DNA of 64,000 nucleotides, taken from positions 61,148 through 125,147 of the forward strand of contig NZ_SNZF01000013.1 in the NCBI RefSeq assembly GCF_004363725.1, read 5' to 3'. Source of the stretch: Aquamicrobium defluvii. Lineage in GTDB: Bacteria; Pseudomonadota; Alphaproteobacteria; Rhizobiales; Rhizobiaceae. Each line of letters opens with the position of its first letter. Position 1 is the stretch's first letter. A program made the position numbers and the translations under genes. Under the pieces are notes generated by a model. The model was given only the letters and a program-made list of their open reading frames with translations. It had not been told where the DNA came from and made no database searches. Below are positions 1 to 10,200 of the stretch, piece after piece.

Positions 1-665
1 TAGAGGACATGGACGGTGTCGGGCACGATGTGTTCGAGCAGGCGCTGGTAGTGGGTAATGACGAGGAAGGCGCGGTCAGACGAACGCAGCGAGTTCACGC
101 CCTCGGCCACGATCTTCAGCGCATCGATGTCGAGGCCGGAATCGGTCTCGTCCAGCACACACAGCTTCGGCTGCAAAAGCTTCATCTGAAGGATTTCGGC
201 GCGCTTCTTCTCACCGCCGGAGAAGCCGACATTGAGCGGACGCTTCAGCATGCCCATGTCCATATTGAGGGAGCCGGCGGCATCCTTCACGCGGGCGATG
301 AACTCCGAAATCTTCAGCGGCTCCTCGCCGCGCGCCTTGCGCTGCTCGTTCAGCGCCACCTTCAGGAACTCCATGGTGGCGACGCCCGGTATCTCCATCG
401 GGTACTGGAAGGCGAGGAAGATGCCGGAAGCGGCGCGCTCGGCCGGATCCATCCCGAGGATGGATTCGCCGTTGTAGAGGATGTCGCCCTCGGTCACCTC
501 GTAATCCTCGCGCCCGGCGAGGATGTAGGACAGGGTGGACTTGCCGGAGCCGTTCGGGCCCATGATGGCGGCGACCTCGCCGGCCTTCACGGTCAGGTTC
601 AGCCCGCGGATGATCTCGGTGCCATCCTCGGCGATGCGGGCATGCAGGTTCTTGATCTCAAGCAT
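1..665 (-). CDS. sufC: Fe-S cluster assembly ATPase SufC (3' end cut by window)
   Basis: SufC is the ABC-type ATPase of the cytosolic SufBCD scaffold that builds Fe-S clusters. The reading frame starts at an ATG at 665 and runs off the window edge after about 221 codons, so roughly 30 residues of a ~250-residue protein are missing. Visible motifs are Walker A GPNGSGKST (residues 36-44), the Q-loop region AFQYPMEIPG, the ABC signature FSGGEKKR and Walker B CVLDETDSGLD. It lies 80 bp downstream of sufB on the same strand, the usual alphaproteobacterial order, and sufD is expected beyond the edge. Family assignment is secure; no frameshift is seen. Confidence 0.96.
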   Translation of the reverse strand, partial: MLEIKNLHARIAEDGTEIIRGLNLTVKAGEVAAIMGPNGSGKSTLSYILAGREDYEVTEGDILYNGESILGMDPAERAASGIFLAFQYPMEIPGVATMEFLKVALNEQRKARGEEPLKISEFIARVKDAAGSLNMDMGMLKRPLNVGFSGGEKKRAEILQMKLLQPKLCVLDETDSGLDIDALKIVAEGVNSLRSSDRAFLVITHYQRLLEHIVPDTVHVL

Positions 666-747
666 TTGTTCTTCCTGAATTTCTTCCAAAGCCCGTTGCG
701 GTCTCCGAAACCGCTTTGCGTGCTTCCAGTCTATATGTCTTCGACGG

Positions 748-2262
748 TCAGCCGACCGAACCTTCGAGCGAGATGCCGATGAGCTTCTGCGCCTCGACGG
801 CGAACTCCATCGGCAGCTCCTGAATGACGTCCTTGACGAAGCCGTTGACGATGAGCGCGATGGCTTCCTCTTCGGGAATGCCGCGCTGCATGACGTAGAA
901 CTTCTGGTCCTCGGAAATCTTCGACGTGGTGGCCTCGTGCTCGAACTGGGCGGTGGCGTTCTTGGCTTCCATGTAAGGCACTGTGTGCGCGCCGCACTGG
1001 TCGCCGATCAGCAGCGAATCGCAGTTGGTGAAGTTGCGCGCATTGGTGGCCTTGCGATGGGCCGAGACCTGGCCGCGATAGGTGTTCTGCGAGAAACCGG
1101 CGGCGATGCCCTTGGAGATGATGCGGCTCTTCGTGTTCTTGCCGAGATGGATCATCTTGGTGCCGCTGTCGATCTGCTGATAGCCGTTGGAAACGGCAAT
1201 CGAGTAGAACTCGCCCTGGCTGTCGTCGCCGCGCAGGATGCAGGACGGATATTTCCATGTGATGGCAGAACCGGTTTCCACCTGCGTCCACGAGATTTTC
1301 GAGCGCGCGCCACGGCAATCGCCGCGCTTGGTGACGAAGTTGTAAATGCCGCCCTTGCCCTCGACATCGCCTGGATACCAGTTCTGGACGGTGGAGTACT
1401 TGATCTCGGCATCGTCGAGCGCGATCAGTTCGACCACGGCGGCGTGAAGCTGGTTCTCGTCGCGCTGGGGAGCGGTACAGCCTTCCAGATAGGAGACGTA
1501 TGCCCCTTCCTCGGCGATGATCAGCGTGCGCTCGAACTGGCCGGTGTTCTTCTCGTTGATGCGGAAATAGGTCGACAGCTCCATCGGGCAGCGCACGCCC
1601 TTGGGCACGTACACGAACGAACCGTCGGTGAAGACGGCGCTGTTGAGCGTCGCATAATAATTGTCGGACACCGGCACCACGGAAGCGAGATATTTGCGTA
1701 CCAGATCCGGATGCTCGCGGATCGCTTCCGAGATCGAGCAGAAGATGACGCCGGCCTTGGCCAGCTCCGCCTTGAAGGTGGTGACGACGGACACCGAATC
1801 GAACACCGCATCCACCGCCACGCGGCCGGAAGCGTAGACATTGTCGCTCGCCTCGTCATTGTCAGCGGCAGGCTTCTGCACGCCGGCGAGGATTTCCTGC
1901 TCGCGCAGCGGAATGCCGAGCTTCTCATAGGTGCGCAGCAGCTCAGGATCGACCTCGTCGAGGGATCTCGGACCCGACTGGTTCTTCGGCGCGGCGTAGT
2001 AGTAGATGTCCTGGAAGTCGATCTTCGGGTAGGAAACGCGCGCCCAGGTCGGCTCTTCCATGGTCAGCCAGCGCCGATATGCCTCCAGCCGCCACTGAAG
2101 CATCCAGTCGGGCTCCTGCTTCTTTTCCGAGATAAAACGGATGATGTCCTCGTTAAGGCCCTTGGGCGCCTTATCGGTCTCAATTTCCGTCTCGAATCCG
2201 TATTTGTACTGATCGACGTCGATCTCGCGAACCTGATCGATCGTCTCCTGCACTGCAGGCAT
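748..2262 (-). CDS. sufB: Fe-S cluster assembly scaffold SufB
   Basis: This 504-residue protein matches the normal length and full pattern of SufB, the beta-helix scaffold that works with SufC and SufD in cytosolic Fe-S cluster assembly. Typical stretches include the N-terminal [18 protein letters not shown], the central [24 protein letters not shown] and the C-terminal [17 protein letters not shown]. The ATG at 2262 is preceded by GGATGGAGAACG, a reasonable ribosome-binding site. It sits between the cysteine desulfurase gene and sufC in a minus-strand operon. Regulation is probably exerted from the promoter upstream of the desulfurase, because the 156-bp gap before sufB shows no obvious terminator. 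Confidence 0.97.
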   Translation of the reverse strand: MPAVQETIDQVREIDVDQYKYGFETEIETDKAPKGLNEDIIRFISEKKQEPDWMLQWRLEAYRRWLTMEEPTWARVSYPKIDFQDIYYYAAPKNQSGPRSLDEVDPELLRTYEKLGIPLREQEILAGVQKPAADNDEASDNVYASGRVAVDAVFDSVSVVTTFKAELAKAGVIFCSISEAIREHPDLVRKYLASVVPVSDNYYATLNSAVFTDGSFVYVPKGVRCPMELSTYFRINEKNTGQFERTLIIAEEGAYVSYLEGCTAPQRDENQLHAAVVELIALDDAEIKYSTVQNWYPGDVEGKGGIYNFVTKRGDCRGARSKISWTQVETGSAITWKYPSCILRGDDSQGEFYSIAVSNGYQQIDSGTKMIHLGKNTKSRIISKGIAAGFSQNTYRGQVSAHRKATNARNFTNCDSLLIGDQCGAHTVPYMEAKNATAQFEHEATTSKISEDQKFYVMQRGIPEEEAIALIVNGFVKDVIQELPMEFAVEAQKLIGISLEGSVG

Positions 2263-2418
2263 AGGCGTTCTCCATCCTTATCGGGGGCAAGGCCCGACAG
2301 TTTTCAAACTATGGCACCGCCCTTCCGGGCCGCGTGAGTTCCATATAGTGCATCCCGACCGGATTTACACCCGGCCATGACGCACAGCTTGACCGGGCCA
2401 AGGCCCGTGCGGCCGCCC

Positions 2419-3579
2419 TCAGGCGGCCCTGCTTCCACCGGCACGGCGGGACGCGATGCCCGCCAGTGCCGAACGGAACAGTTCAAGGTCCTGCACGCTC
2501 GTCTCCTGCCCGATCGACACGCGCAACGCACCCTGTATTTCGTCAACTCCCATCGCCGCCAGGACATGGCTGGGACCAACCTTGCCCGACGAACAGGCGG
2601 AGCCGGCTGACAGCGCCACGCCGGCAAGGTCGAAGGCGATCTGGGCCGTCTCGGCCTTGAGGCCGGGAATGGCGAAGAAGCTCGTATTGGCCAGACGCGG
2701 CGCGGCATGCCCGAAGATGACGGCATCCGGCACCAGTTCCACGAGCGCCGCCTCGAAACGGTCGCGCATGTTGCGAACCCTGTCGACGGACCCGAGCCCT
2801 TCCAGCACTGCCGCCGCGGCGGCACCGAACCCCGCAATGCCGGCAAGATTTTCGGTTCCGCCGCGATGGCCCTTCTCCTGCCCGCCGCCGGCAACCAGCG
2901 GCTTCGGCATCATGAGGTCTGCCGCGGCAATGATCGCGCCGACGCCCTTGGGGCCGCCGATCTTGTGTGCGGAAAGAATCAGGTAATCCGCGCAAGGCTT
3001 TGACATGTCGAGCGGAATGCGCCCTGCCGCCTGAACGGCGTCCAGCACAAGAACCCCGCCGGCCGCCCTCACGACAGAGGCGATCTCTTCAAGCGGCTGC
3101 ACCACGCCCGTTTCATTGTTGGCGGCGTGCACGGCGACAAGCGCCAGCCCCTGCTCCCTGTCATGGGCGGCAAGCGAGGCAATCAGTTCGTCGAGCCTGA
3201 GCAGGCCATCGCCATCGACGCCGATCCGCGTGACCTGATGGGCAGGAAAGCGCCCGCCGCCGAGCAGGCAGGGATGATCCGCAGTGCAGACATAAAGGCG
3301 ACCGAAGCGCAGGGCCGCCTTGCCCATCCGCCAGTCCGGCGTGAGCAGGGTCATGGCGGCTTCGGTCGCTCCGGAGGTGAAGACGACGTGCTGGGGATTG
3401 GCATTCGCCAGAGCGGCCACCCGCCGGCGCGCCTCCTCGACGATGCGCCGCGCCGCGCGGCCCTCGCCATGCACGGACGAGGGATTGGCGCCATCCAGCG
3501 CCGCGACCACAGCCTCGCGCGCCTGCCCGAGAAGCGGCGCGCTGGCGTTGTAGTCGAGATAGGCGCGAACGGCTGCCAT
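2419..3579 (-). CDS. Cysteine desulfurase (IscS/NifS-type, class V aminotransferase)
   Basis: This PLP-dependent enzyme takes sulfur from cysteine and passes it as persulfide to the Suf scaffold. The PLP lysine lies in LSAHKIGGPKGVGA and the catalytic Cys in SAGSACSSGKVGPSHVL near the C-terminus; the N-terminal YLDYNASAP is typical. The frame is open from an ATG at 3618. I prefer the ATG at 3579 (MAAVRAYLDYNAS) because family members start close to YLDYNA and the extra residues look non-conserved. It is the first gene of the suf operon as seen here. Some alphaproteobacterial suf operons also carry a second, SufS-type desulfurase downstream, which would lie outside this window. Confidence 0.93.
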   Translation of the reverse strand: MAAVRAYLDYNASAPLLGQAREAVVAALDGANPSSVHGEGRAARRIVEEARRRVAALANANPQHVVFTSGATEAAMTLLTPDWRMGKAALRFGRLYVCTADHPCLLGGGRFPAHQVTRIGVDGDGLLRLDELIASLAAHDREQGLALVAVHAANNETGVVQPLEEIASVVRAAGGVLVLDAVQAAGRIPLDMSKPCADYLILSAHKIGGPKGVGAIIAAADLMMPKPLVAGGGQEKGHRGGTENLAGIAGFGAAAAAVLEGLGSVDRVRNMRDRFEAALVELVPDAVIFGHAAPRLANTSFFAIPGLKAETAQIAFDLAGVALSAGSACSSGKVGPSHVLAAMGVDEIQGALRVSIGQETSVQDLELFRSALAGIASRRAGGSRAA

Positions 3580-3698
3580 TTTCCTGTCCGTTTCTCCCTG
3601 CATTAAGCCTGACGCCAAGCTGCGGCGTTATTTCCTTGAAATCGTGAGGCCAGCCGTCCTATCTACGCATCAGCGGCGTGGGTGGGCCAACCACTCAG

Positions 3699-3715
3699 TT
3701 TTGAACAATTCTAAT
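3699..3715 (-). promoter_or_regulatory. Candidate Irr (ICE) box upstream of the suf operon
   Basis: Read on the minus strand the site is ATTAGAATTGTTCAAAA, matching 15 of 17 positions of the rhizobial iron-control element TTTAGAAYNRTTCTAAA bound by Irr. It lies about 120 bp upstream of the desulfurase start. Irr control of suf operons is known in rhizobia. The site was found by eye, so confidence is moderate. Confidence 0.55.
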
Positions 3716-3774
3716 CTAGCTTCTAAGAAGGCCCTGGCCTCACGTCAAGGTCGAATCTTGTGAGAAGCGTTCAA

Positions 3775-3783
3775 GAATTGTTC
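3775..3783 (+). promoter_or_regulatory. Second inverted GAATTGTTC element
   Basis: GAATTGTTC here is the exact inverse of the core GAACAATTC at 3703-3711 within the candidate Irr box, 63 bp away. Its flanks match the Irr consensus poorly. It could be a weak second site acting on the divergent hydrolase gene at 3819. Confidence 0.3.
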
Positions 3784-3818
3784 CTGGACAGCCAGTCAGT
3801 CTGTAGTCGGAGTTATTG

Positions 3819-4493
3819 ATGCCAGAGGTCATTTTCACGGGTCCGGCCGGTCGGCTGGAAGGTCGCTATCAGCCTTCCAGGGAGAAGAACGCGCCTATCG
3901 CGATCGTGCTTCATCCGCATCCGCAGTTCGGCGGGACGATGAACAACAAGATCGTCTACGACCTCTTCTACATGTTCCAGAAGCGTGGCTTCACCACGCT
4001 TCGCTTCAATTTTCGCGGCATCGGCCGCAGCCAGGGCGCATTCGACCATGGAATCGGCGAGCTGTCGGACGCCGCCGCCGCGCTCGACTGGGTGCAGTCC
4101 CTGCATCCCGATTCGAAAAGCTGCTGGGTGGCCGGCTATTCCTTCGGCGCGTGGATCGGAATGCAGTTGCTGATGCGCCGGCCGGAGATCGAGGGGTTCA
4201 TGTCCATTGCCCCGCAGCCCAACACCTACGACTTCTCGTTCCTTGCGCCCTGTCCGTCGTCCGGCCTCATCATCCATGGCGATGCCGACAAGGTGGCCCC
4301 GCCGAAGGATGTCCAGGGGCTGGTCGACAAGCTTCACACGCAAAAGGGCATCACCATCACCCAGAAGACGCTGCCGGGCGCCAATCACTTCTTCTCCAGC
4401 GAAGCCGACCTGCTGATCGAGGAATGCGCCGACTATCTGGACCGCCGCCTCGCCGGCGAACTGGCCGACCCGCGCCCCAAGCGCCTAAGGTAA
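3819..4493 (+). CDS. Alpha/beta hydrolase (COG2945-like)
   Basis: This is a cytosolic alpha/beta hydrolase of about 224 residues. It shows the strand-turn [13 protein letters not shown], the [12 protein letters not shown] segment, the nucleophile elbow GYSFG (Ser), a late Asp in [10 protein letters not shown] and the catalytic His in GANHFF. The substrate is unknown. I chose the ATG at 3819 over the TTG one codon earlier; TCGGAG upstream can act as the ribosome-binding site. It is divergent from the suf operon and its 3' end overlaps the convergent anmK gene by 9 bp. Confidence 0.9.
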   Translation: MPEVIFTGPAGRLEGRYQPSREKNAPIAIVLHPHPQFGGTMNNKIVYDLFYMFQKRGFTTLRFNFRGIGRSQGAFDHGIGELSDAAAALDWVQSLHPDSKSCWVAGYSFGAWIGMQLLMRRPEIEGFMSIAPQPNTYDFSFLAPCPSSGLIIHGDADKVAPPKDVQGLVDKLHTQKGITITQKTLPGANHFFSSEADLLIEECADYLDRRLAGELADPRPKRLR

Positions 4494-5615
4494 CGGCCTG
4501 ACCAGAACCCCGCCGCTCACCGGCTTTTCGCACCCCGTCGTGGTCGGGAAGGTGAGCGGCAGCTTCTTTTGCGAGCGCACCGCCAGATAGGCCCATGCTT
4601 CCGCCTCGGTGGCATCTCCATCCATGCCGGCTTCTTCGGCGGAAATCACTTCCGTATCCATGGCTTTCGCGCCCGCCTTCAGGTCGCGCATGATGTGGGG
4701 GTTCTTGCGGCCGCCGCCGCAGACGATCCACAGTCGCGGCTTTTCCGGCAAATGCCCCACCGACTTCAGGATCGCGGCCGCCGACACCGCCGCCAGCGTT
4801 CGCGCACCATCGGCCAGATCCAGACCTTGCGCCTCAACAAGCGTAAAATCGCCGCGGTCCAGCGATTTCGGGCCGGGCTCGGCGAAAAATGGCTTGCCGA
4901 GATAGAGGGCGACCACTTCGTCCACCACCTTGCCCTCCGCCGCTATCGTACCCCCGGCATCGAAGGCAACGCCCGCCTTCCGCGCCACCCACTGATCGAT
5001 CAGCCCATTGCCCGGTCCCGTATCGAAGGCGACCGGATCGCCTTCCCCCGGCACATACGTAATGTTCGAAATGCCACCGATATTGACGAAAACGATCGGG
5101 AATTTGCCCGCAAGATGTGAGGGCAGCGAGCGCGCCAGCGCCGCGTGATAAGCGGGTACCAGCGGCGCACCCTGCCCGCCATGGCGCATATCCTCGGCCC
5201 GCATGTCGAACACCACCGGCAGGCCGGTGAGATTTGCCAGCAATTGCCCGTCGCCAAGCTGCACAGTCAGCCCCTGCTGCGGCCGGTGCAGCACCGTCTG
5301 GCCATGGAACCCGATCAGTTCCGGTTCACCCCACGCCCCGGCCTGTCCGGAAAGAAAAAGCTCCACTGCCCCGGCATGCCGGCGGGTGATCTCGCCTTCA
5401 AGCGCGGCAAGATCGCCGGGACGTTCGGCGCGCTCGCCGATCTGCCGCGCCACCTTCAGCCCCGCCGCGATACGGTCGCGAAACGCGGTTTCATAAGGCA
5501 CGAACAGGCCCGGTCCCCGCTCGACGATATCGACGCCATCCGTGCGCAGCATGGCAAGGTCGATGCCGTCCATGGAAGTGCCGCTCATCAGCCCGATTGC
5601 GCAGATTGTCGCCAT
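4485..5615 (-). CDS. anmK: Anhydro-N-acetylmuramic acid kinase
   Basis: AnmK phosphorylates and opens 1,6-anhydro-MurNAc during recycling of peptidoglycan fragments in the cytosol. The 376-residue protein has the N-terminal phosphate motif [12 protein letters not shown], the [20 protein letters not shown] segment, the FVNIGGISN motif and the [11 protein letters not shown] motif, all diagnostic of the family. The start at 5615 gives a normal-length enzyme. The gene is convergent with the hydrolase (overlapping ends) and divergent from tyrS, with about 100 bp between the starts. Confidence 0.96.
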   Translation of the reverse strand: MATICAIGLMSGTSMDGIDLAMLRTDGVDIVERGPGLFVPYETAFRDRIAAGLKVARQIGERAERPGDLAALEGEITRRHAGAVELFLSGQAGAWGEPELIGFHGQTVLHRPQQGLTVQLGDGQLLANLTGLPVVFDMRAEDMRHGGQGAPLVPAYHAALARSLPSHLAGKFPIVFVNIGGISNITYVPGEGDPVAFDTGPGNGLIDQWVARKAGVAFDAGGTIAAEGKVVDEVVALYLGKPFFAEPGPKSLDRGDFTLVEAQGLDLADGARTLAAVSAAAILKSVGHLPEKPRLWIVCGGGRKNPHIMRDLKAGAKAMDTEVISAEEAGMDGDATEAEAWAYLAVRSQKKLPLTFPTTTGCEKPVSGGVLVRPLP

Positions 5616-5717
5616 TTGGCTTGCCGTCCTTGTGATTCCCCGCCCGCAGATGCTAAACGCGCGCGGTCACACTTGCCACGCCGGCGCCTGTCTGCCGGTG
5701 CTTTCGGGAAAAGAAAA

Positions 5718-6971
5718 ATGACTGCCTTCAAATCCGACTTCCTGCGCATCATGAGCGAGCGCGGTTTCATCCACCAGATTTCGGACGAAACCGGCCTCGA
5801 CCAGCTTTTCGCGACGGAGACGGTGACGGCATATATCGGCTTCGACCCGACAGCGCCCAGCCTTCATGCGGGCGGGCTGATCCAGATCATGATGCTGCAC
5901 TGGATGCAGAAGACCGGCCACCGGCCCGTCGCCCTGATGGGCGGCGGCACCGGCATGGTGGGCGACCCTTCGTTCAAGGACGAGGCGCGCAAGCTGATGA
6001 CGCCGCAGACCATCCAGGACAACATGGACGGCATCAAAAAGGTGTTCTCCAACTACCTCACCTTCGGCGACGGCCCGCGCGATGCCTTGATGGTGAACAA
6101 TGCCGACTGGCTGCTGCCCCTGAACTATCTCGAATTCCTGCGCGATGTCGGCCGTCACTTCTCGGTCAACCGCATGCTGTCGTTCGATTCGGTGAAGCTC
6201 AGGCTCGACCGCGACCAGTCGCTGTCCTTCCTCGAATTCAACTACATGATCCTTCAGGCTTACGACTTCGTCGAGCTGAACAGGCGCTACGGCGTGCGCC
6301 TCCAGATGGGCGGCTCGGACCAGTGGGGCAACATCGTCAACGGCATCGATCTCGGCCACCGCATGGGAACGCCGCAGCTTTACGCGCTTACCACGCCGCT
6401 GCTGACCACCGCCTCGGGCGCCAAGATGGGCAAGTCGCTGGGCGGCGCGATCTGGCTCAACCCGGATATGCTCAGCCCCTATGACTTCTGGCAATACTGG
6501 CGCAATACCGAGGACGCCGACGTCGAGCGCTTCCTGAAGCTCTACACCACGATGTCGCTCGATGAGGTGGCAAAGCTCGCGGCTCTGGGCGGCGCCGAGA
6601 TCAACGAGGCGAAGAAGGTGCTCGCTACCGAGATCACCGCACTTCTGCATGGCCGGAAAGCGGCTGAAGAGGCGGCGGAAACGGCCCGCAAGACCTTCGA
6701 GGAAGGCGCTCTTGCGCAGACGCTGCCGACTGTCGAGGTTGAGAGCGCTTCGCTGGAGACCGGCATGGGCATTCTGTCGCTGCTGGTGGCCGCGGGGCTG
6801 GCAACGTCGAACGGCGAGGCCCGCCGGCATATTCAGGGCGGCGCCGTGCGTCTCAACGACCAGCCGGTTGCAGATGACAAGCGTGTCGTGACCACTCAGG
6901 ATCTGAATCCGGAAAACGTCGCAAAGCTTTCTCTCGGCAAGAAAAAACACATTCTGGTTCGTCCGGCCTGA
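5718..6971 (+). CDS. tyrS: Tyrosyl-tRNA synthetase
   Basis: This 417-residue class I aminoacyl-tRNA synthetase charges tRNA-Tyr. The HIGH-like motif is in [12 protein letters not shown] and the KMSKS-like loop is [17 protein letters not shown] binds the substrate. The C-terminal ~70 residues form an S4 RNA-binding domain ([16 protein letters not shown]). The frame is open far upstream, but the ATG at 5718 ([20 protein letters not shown]) fits the family start and lies after an A/G-rich ribosome-binding region. Confidence 0.97.
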   Translation: MTAFKSDFLRIMSERGFIHQISDETGLDQLFATETVTAYIGFDPTAPSLHAGGLIQIMMLHWMQKTGHRPVALMGGGTGMVGDPSFKDEARKLMTPQTIQDNMDGIKKVFSNYLTFGDGPRDALMVNNADWLLPLNYLEFLRDVGRHFSVNRMLSFDSVKLRLDRDQSLSFLEFNYMILQAYDFVELNRRYGVRLQMGGSDQWGNIVNGIDLGHRMGTPQLYALTTPLLTTASGAKMGKSLGGAIWLNPDMLSPYDFWQYWRNTEDADVERFLKLYTTMSLDEVAKLAALGGAEINEAKKVLATEITALLHGRKAAEEAAETARKTFEEGALAQTLPTVEVESASLETGMGILSLLVAAGLATSNGEARRHIQGGAVRLNDQPVADDKRVVTTQDLNPENVAKLSLGKKKHILVRPA

Positions 6972-7016
6972 CCGGACGGACATATCCCGTTTCCCTGTAG
7001 CGCTTCCGCTTTTCCT

Positions 7017-7122
7017 TAAAGCGTGTCGCGATCTTTCAGATTCGCTCCCTGCGCTTTAAGTTCTTGTTTTTACGCATGTCGTTGCCCCGAAACCGGTTCC
7101 CACTTTCGGGCGACATGCTTTA
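7017..7122 (+). repeat. Rhizobial-type palindromic intergenic repeat
   Basis: In the 325-bp gap between tyrS and the AsmA-like gene a compound palindrome is visible: GCATGTCG (7074-7081) pairs with CGACATGC (7111-7118), and CCCGAAA (7086-7092) pairs with TTTCGGG (7104-7110). Upstream, AAAGCGTGTCGCGATC and GCGCTTTAAG form a second weaker unit. This layout closely resembles abundant intergenic palindromes of Rhizobiales genomes. The rest of the gap holds nothing convincing. Confidence 0.75.
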
Positions 7123-7296
7123 AAACGTCACGCCAGACCTCATGTTCGCCGCGCACCGGACACGGGTCACCGCCACCGTCGATGCGCGCGGATTTTCGTC
7201 CGCCCTGCGCGGCAACGGCCAGCCGCAAATGCGGCTCATGAGGGCGTAAGGCGGCCTTGCCCCTCCTTGCCGGGGCGGGGCAGCGTCCACCTTGCA

Positions 7297-10200
7297 TTAC
7301 CTGTATTCGAAGATCGAGCGGAAGATGCCGGGCGCGATCACCGACAGAGGGTTGATCTCCAGTTCCGGCTTCTTCACGTTTCCGCGCAGGCGGTAGGTCA
7401 CGCCGATCAGACCGCGGTCACGGCCATTGCCGAGGATCGCGCCGACCAGCGGCAGTTCGCCGAAAATGCGGTTCAGGCCATAGGCCGGCATGAAGGTGCC
7501 GGTCATGTCCATATTGTCGTTCTGGTCGTAGAGAATGCCCTGGAAAGTGGTGCCGATCAGCGGCCCGCGCAGAACGCCGTTGGCAAGCTTCACATAGCTC
7601 GCCCCTTTCTCCACTTCGGTGGAGCCACGCTCGAAGCGGACGCTCGACGTATCGATGTTGCCGCGCACCGCCTGATTGAGGCTGCGGCTGTCGCCGGCGG
7701 GTGTTGTCGAGACGATCGACGCCAGCTTCGGCTCGTTCACGACGAGGAAATCGCGTGCATCGATCCTGCCCTTCAGGGGGCCGTCACCAGCGCCTTGCAG
7801 GGCGATCGCCAGGCCGCCGCCCCTGACATTTCGATAGATATCGAGAAAACGGAGAATTGAACCGGCATCGGCCGAGCGCATGGACAGGGTTCGCTGGCTG
7901 CCGCTCGTGCCGCCCTCGGCCGTAACGGCTGCACCGCTGCTTGTCGTCGCGCTGGCCTTCAGGCTGCCTATCCGCGAGCCCGCCCCGCTGTAGCTGAGCT
8001 TGAGGCCCGCCAGCATTTCGTTGTGGAAGCCGGTCAGCCTGCCGATGTCGGCCGTCAGCGAAACCGTATCCGCCTTGTCGCGTGCCTTGCCCGACCCGCC
8101 GGGACCGGAGGTAAATTGCTTGATGACGGGGCGCACGTCGAGCGATGCTCCCGATACGTCGACCTTGTAGCCCGAACCCGTGCGGCGAACCGAGACGGCA
8201 ACGTCGTCATCCCGGTTGAGCCGTACCTTATCGAAGGTTGCAGAAGACAGGGCCCCGCCTGAAAGCACGACATCGCCCCTGGCGGAGAAGCTCTTGCCGT
8301 CGAGGCTGAAACCGGAAAGCCGGGTCGTGTCGCCTCCGGTCTTCATCATGAAAGCGGCCTGCGCCGGAACCCCCTGGCCCTTGCTCCAGCCCACCCATGG
8401 CAGGCTCAGCTTCGCGGCAGTGAGGTCGGTGTTGACGGAGCGCGCGCCATCGGCCCGATTTTCCAGCGCCACCTTTATCGTGCCTTCCAGCATGCCGGAA
8501 AGGCCAGGCATCAGCTTGTCGCGCAGCTTGTCGTCAAGGATCAGCGTAACCTTTCGGCTGCGCGCGACGTCCGACGCCTTCAACGGCTCAACAAGGCTGA
8601 CTTCGGCGGGAATGTCATTGAGCCTTGCGGTTGCAACGATCGTGGCCTTGCCGGGATCGACGGTTATGGAGCCGTTGGCATCGGTCACGTTCTGGCCGTC
8701 GAAATCCTTCTTCAGCGCCAGACCCTTGTAGTCCAGAGCGACCAGCCAGTTCAGCGTGCTCGTGTCGATACCTGCTTGGAGGGGAATGTCAGCCTTCACA
8801 TTGCCAGTCACCCGACCGGAAAACTCTTCCGGTTTGAGGCCGACATAGCGCATGGCGTTGATCGGCTCATAGGATGCCAGTTCCACTATGGCATCCGCAT
8901 CGCCCTCGACATTGATGTCGAGCTTGCCGATGACGGGGCGTTGATTTGCATCATCCACCGTCAGCGTTCCCTTGCTCGCCGCCGCGATGCGGCCGCTGGG
9001 CATGTAGACGGTGCCGGACTCCAGCGAGATGCGCACCTGCGTTCCATCGAACTCCACCCGACCGACGGCATCGCGCACAGGAGGGATATGGCCAGCCGTG
9101 TCGAAGCGCGCGCCCTCGACATCGAACCGGCCCGATACTTCCTTCGCGGTCAGCGGCACGCCGCTGCCCAGACGCCCCGGCTGGACATCGTAGCGAAGGC
9201 TGGCCTGCGGAACCCGCCCACCGAACAGATTCTTCAGAACCCATTGCCGGGCACTGCCGGCAGCCATCCATGGCCATAGCTGCTTGACGTGGGAGACGGG
9301 CATGTCGTGGACGTTGAGCGCCAGAAACAGCCCCGGCGTCTCATCTCCGGCGAATTGCAGCGTTGCCATCCCCACAGCCTCGCCGCCCGCACCGGAACGC
9401 ACCGCGATGGTGTCGGCGATCAGCTTGCGGCTGTCCACATCGTAGACGCCGGCGATGCGGCTGAGAAACCGCAAAGCCGGCTCCGACGAATCGTCCGGAG
9501 CCAGCGTCGATCCGTCACTGACGAAGTCATAGCGGTAGGCGGGCCCCTCTTCCGGCGAAACCTCGGGCGGACGAGGCCCGACCGATCCCTGAAAGGTGAA
9601 ATTCGAGCGACCCGTCTTCACCAGAAGACGCCCTATATCGATCTTGTTTGAACCTCTCTCCAGCGTTGCCTGCATGGCGATATCGGCGGCCAGCAAGCCT
9701 CGGAGACCGAAATCGAGCGCCGTCCCTTTGAGGTCCAGAGAAGCCCGCAGTTCCGATGCGGTCTCCCCCACGCCTTCGCTTCCCTTAAGATGCAGGGTGC
9801 CGGCGCCGGGCTCGTGGCCTCCCCCCGGCCAGAAAGTTTCCAGTTGCGGGCCGGCAACCTCGATGGTTGCATCAAGATCGACAATGCGCCGCGTCAGGGG
9901 ATCGCGCGCTGCGATACCGGCAAGGCTGATGGCACGCCCGTCGACGGTTGCGGTGGTGGACAGTTCCATACGGTCGGAACCTGCCTGCCGCACAACCGCA
10001 TCGGCGATCTTCACGGAACGGATGCCGACATCCGCCGGCAAGGCAAGTTCGACATTGACCAGCCTTATGTCACGCACAGACTCCATCTTGACGGCATCGA
10101 GAGCTTCGCGAACGGAATCGAAAACCGCCGCGATCACCTTGTCGGGATCGATCAGCCCCTGGCTGTCACGCAGGGGAGCCACCCAGTCGTGCCTGCCAGA

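Noticed and set aside
937..2337. Long plus-strand open frame (466 codons) opposite sufB
   Set aside because: It lies fully antisense to a secure sufB gene, and its residue make-up is that of a high-GC shadow frame.
5667..6983. Long minus-strand open frame opposite tyrS
   Set aside because: Antisense to a complete, motif-rich tyrosyl-tRNA synthetase; no family pattern of its own.
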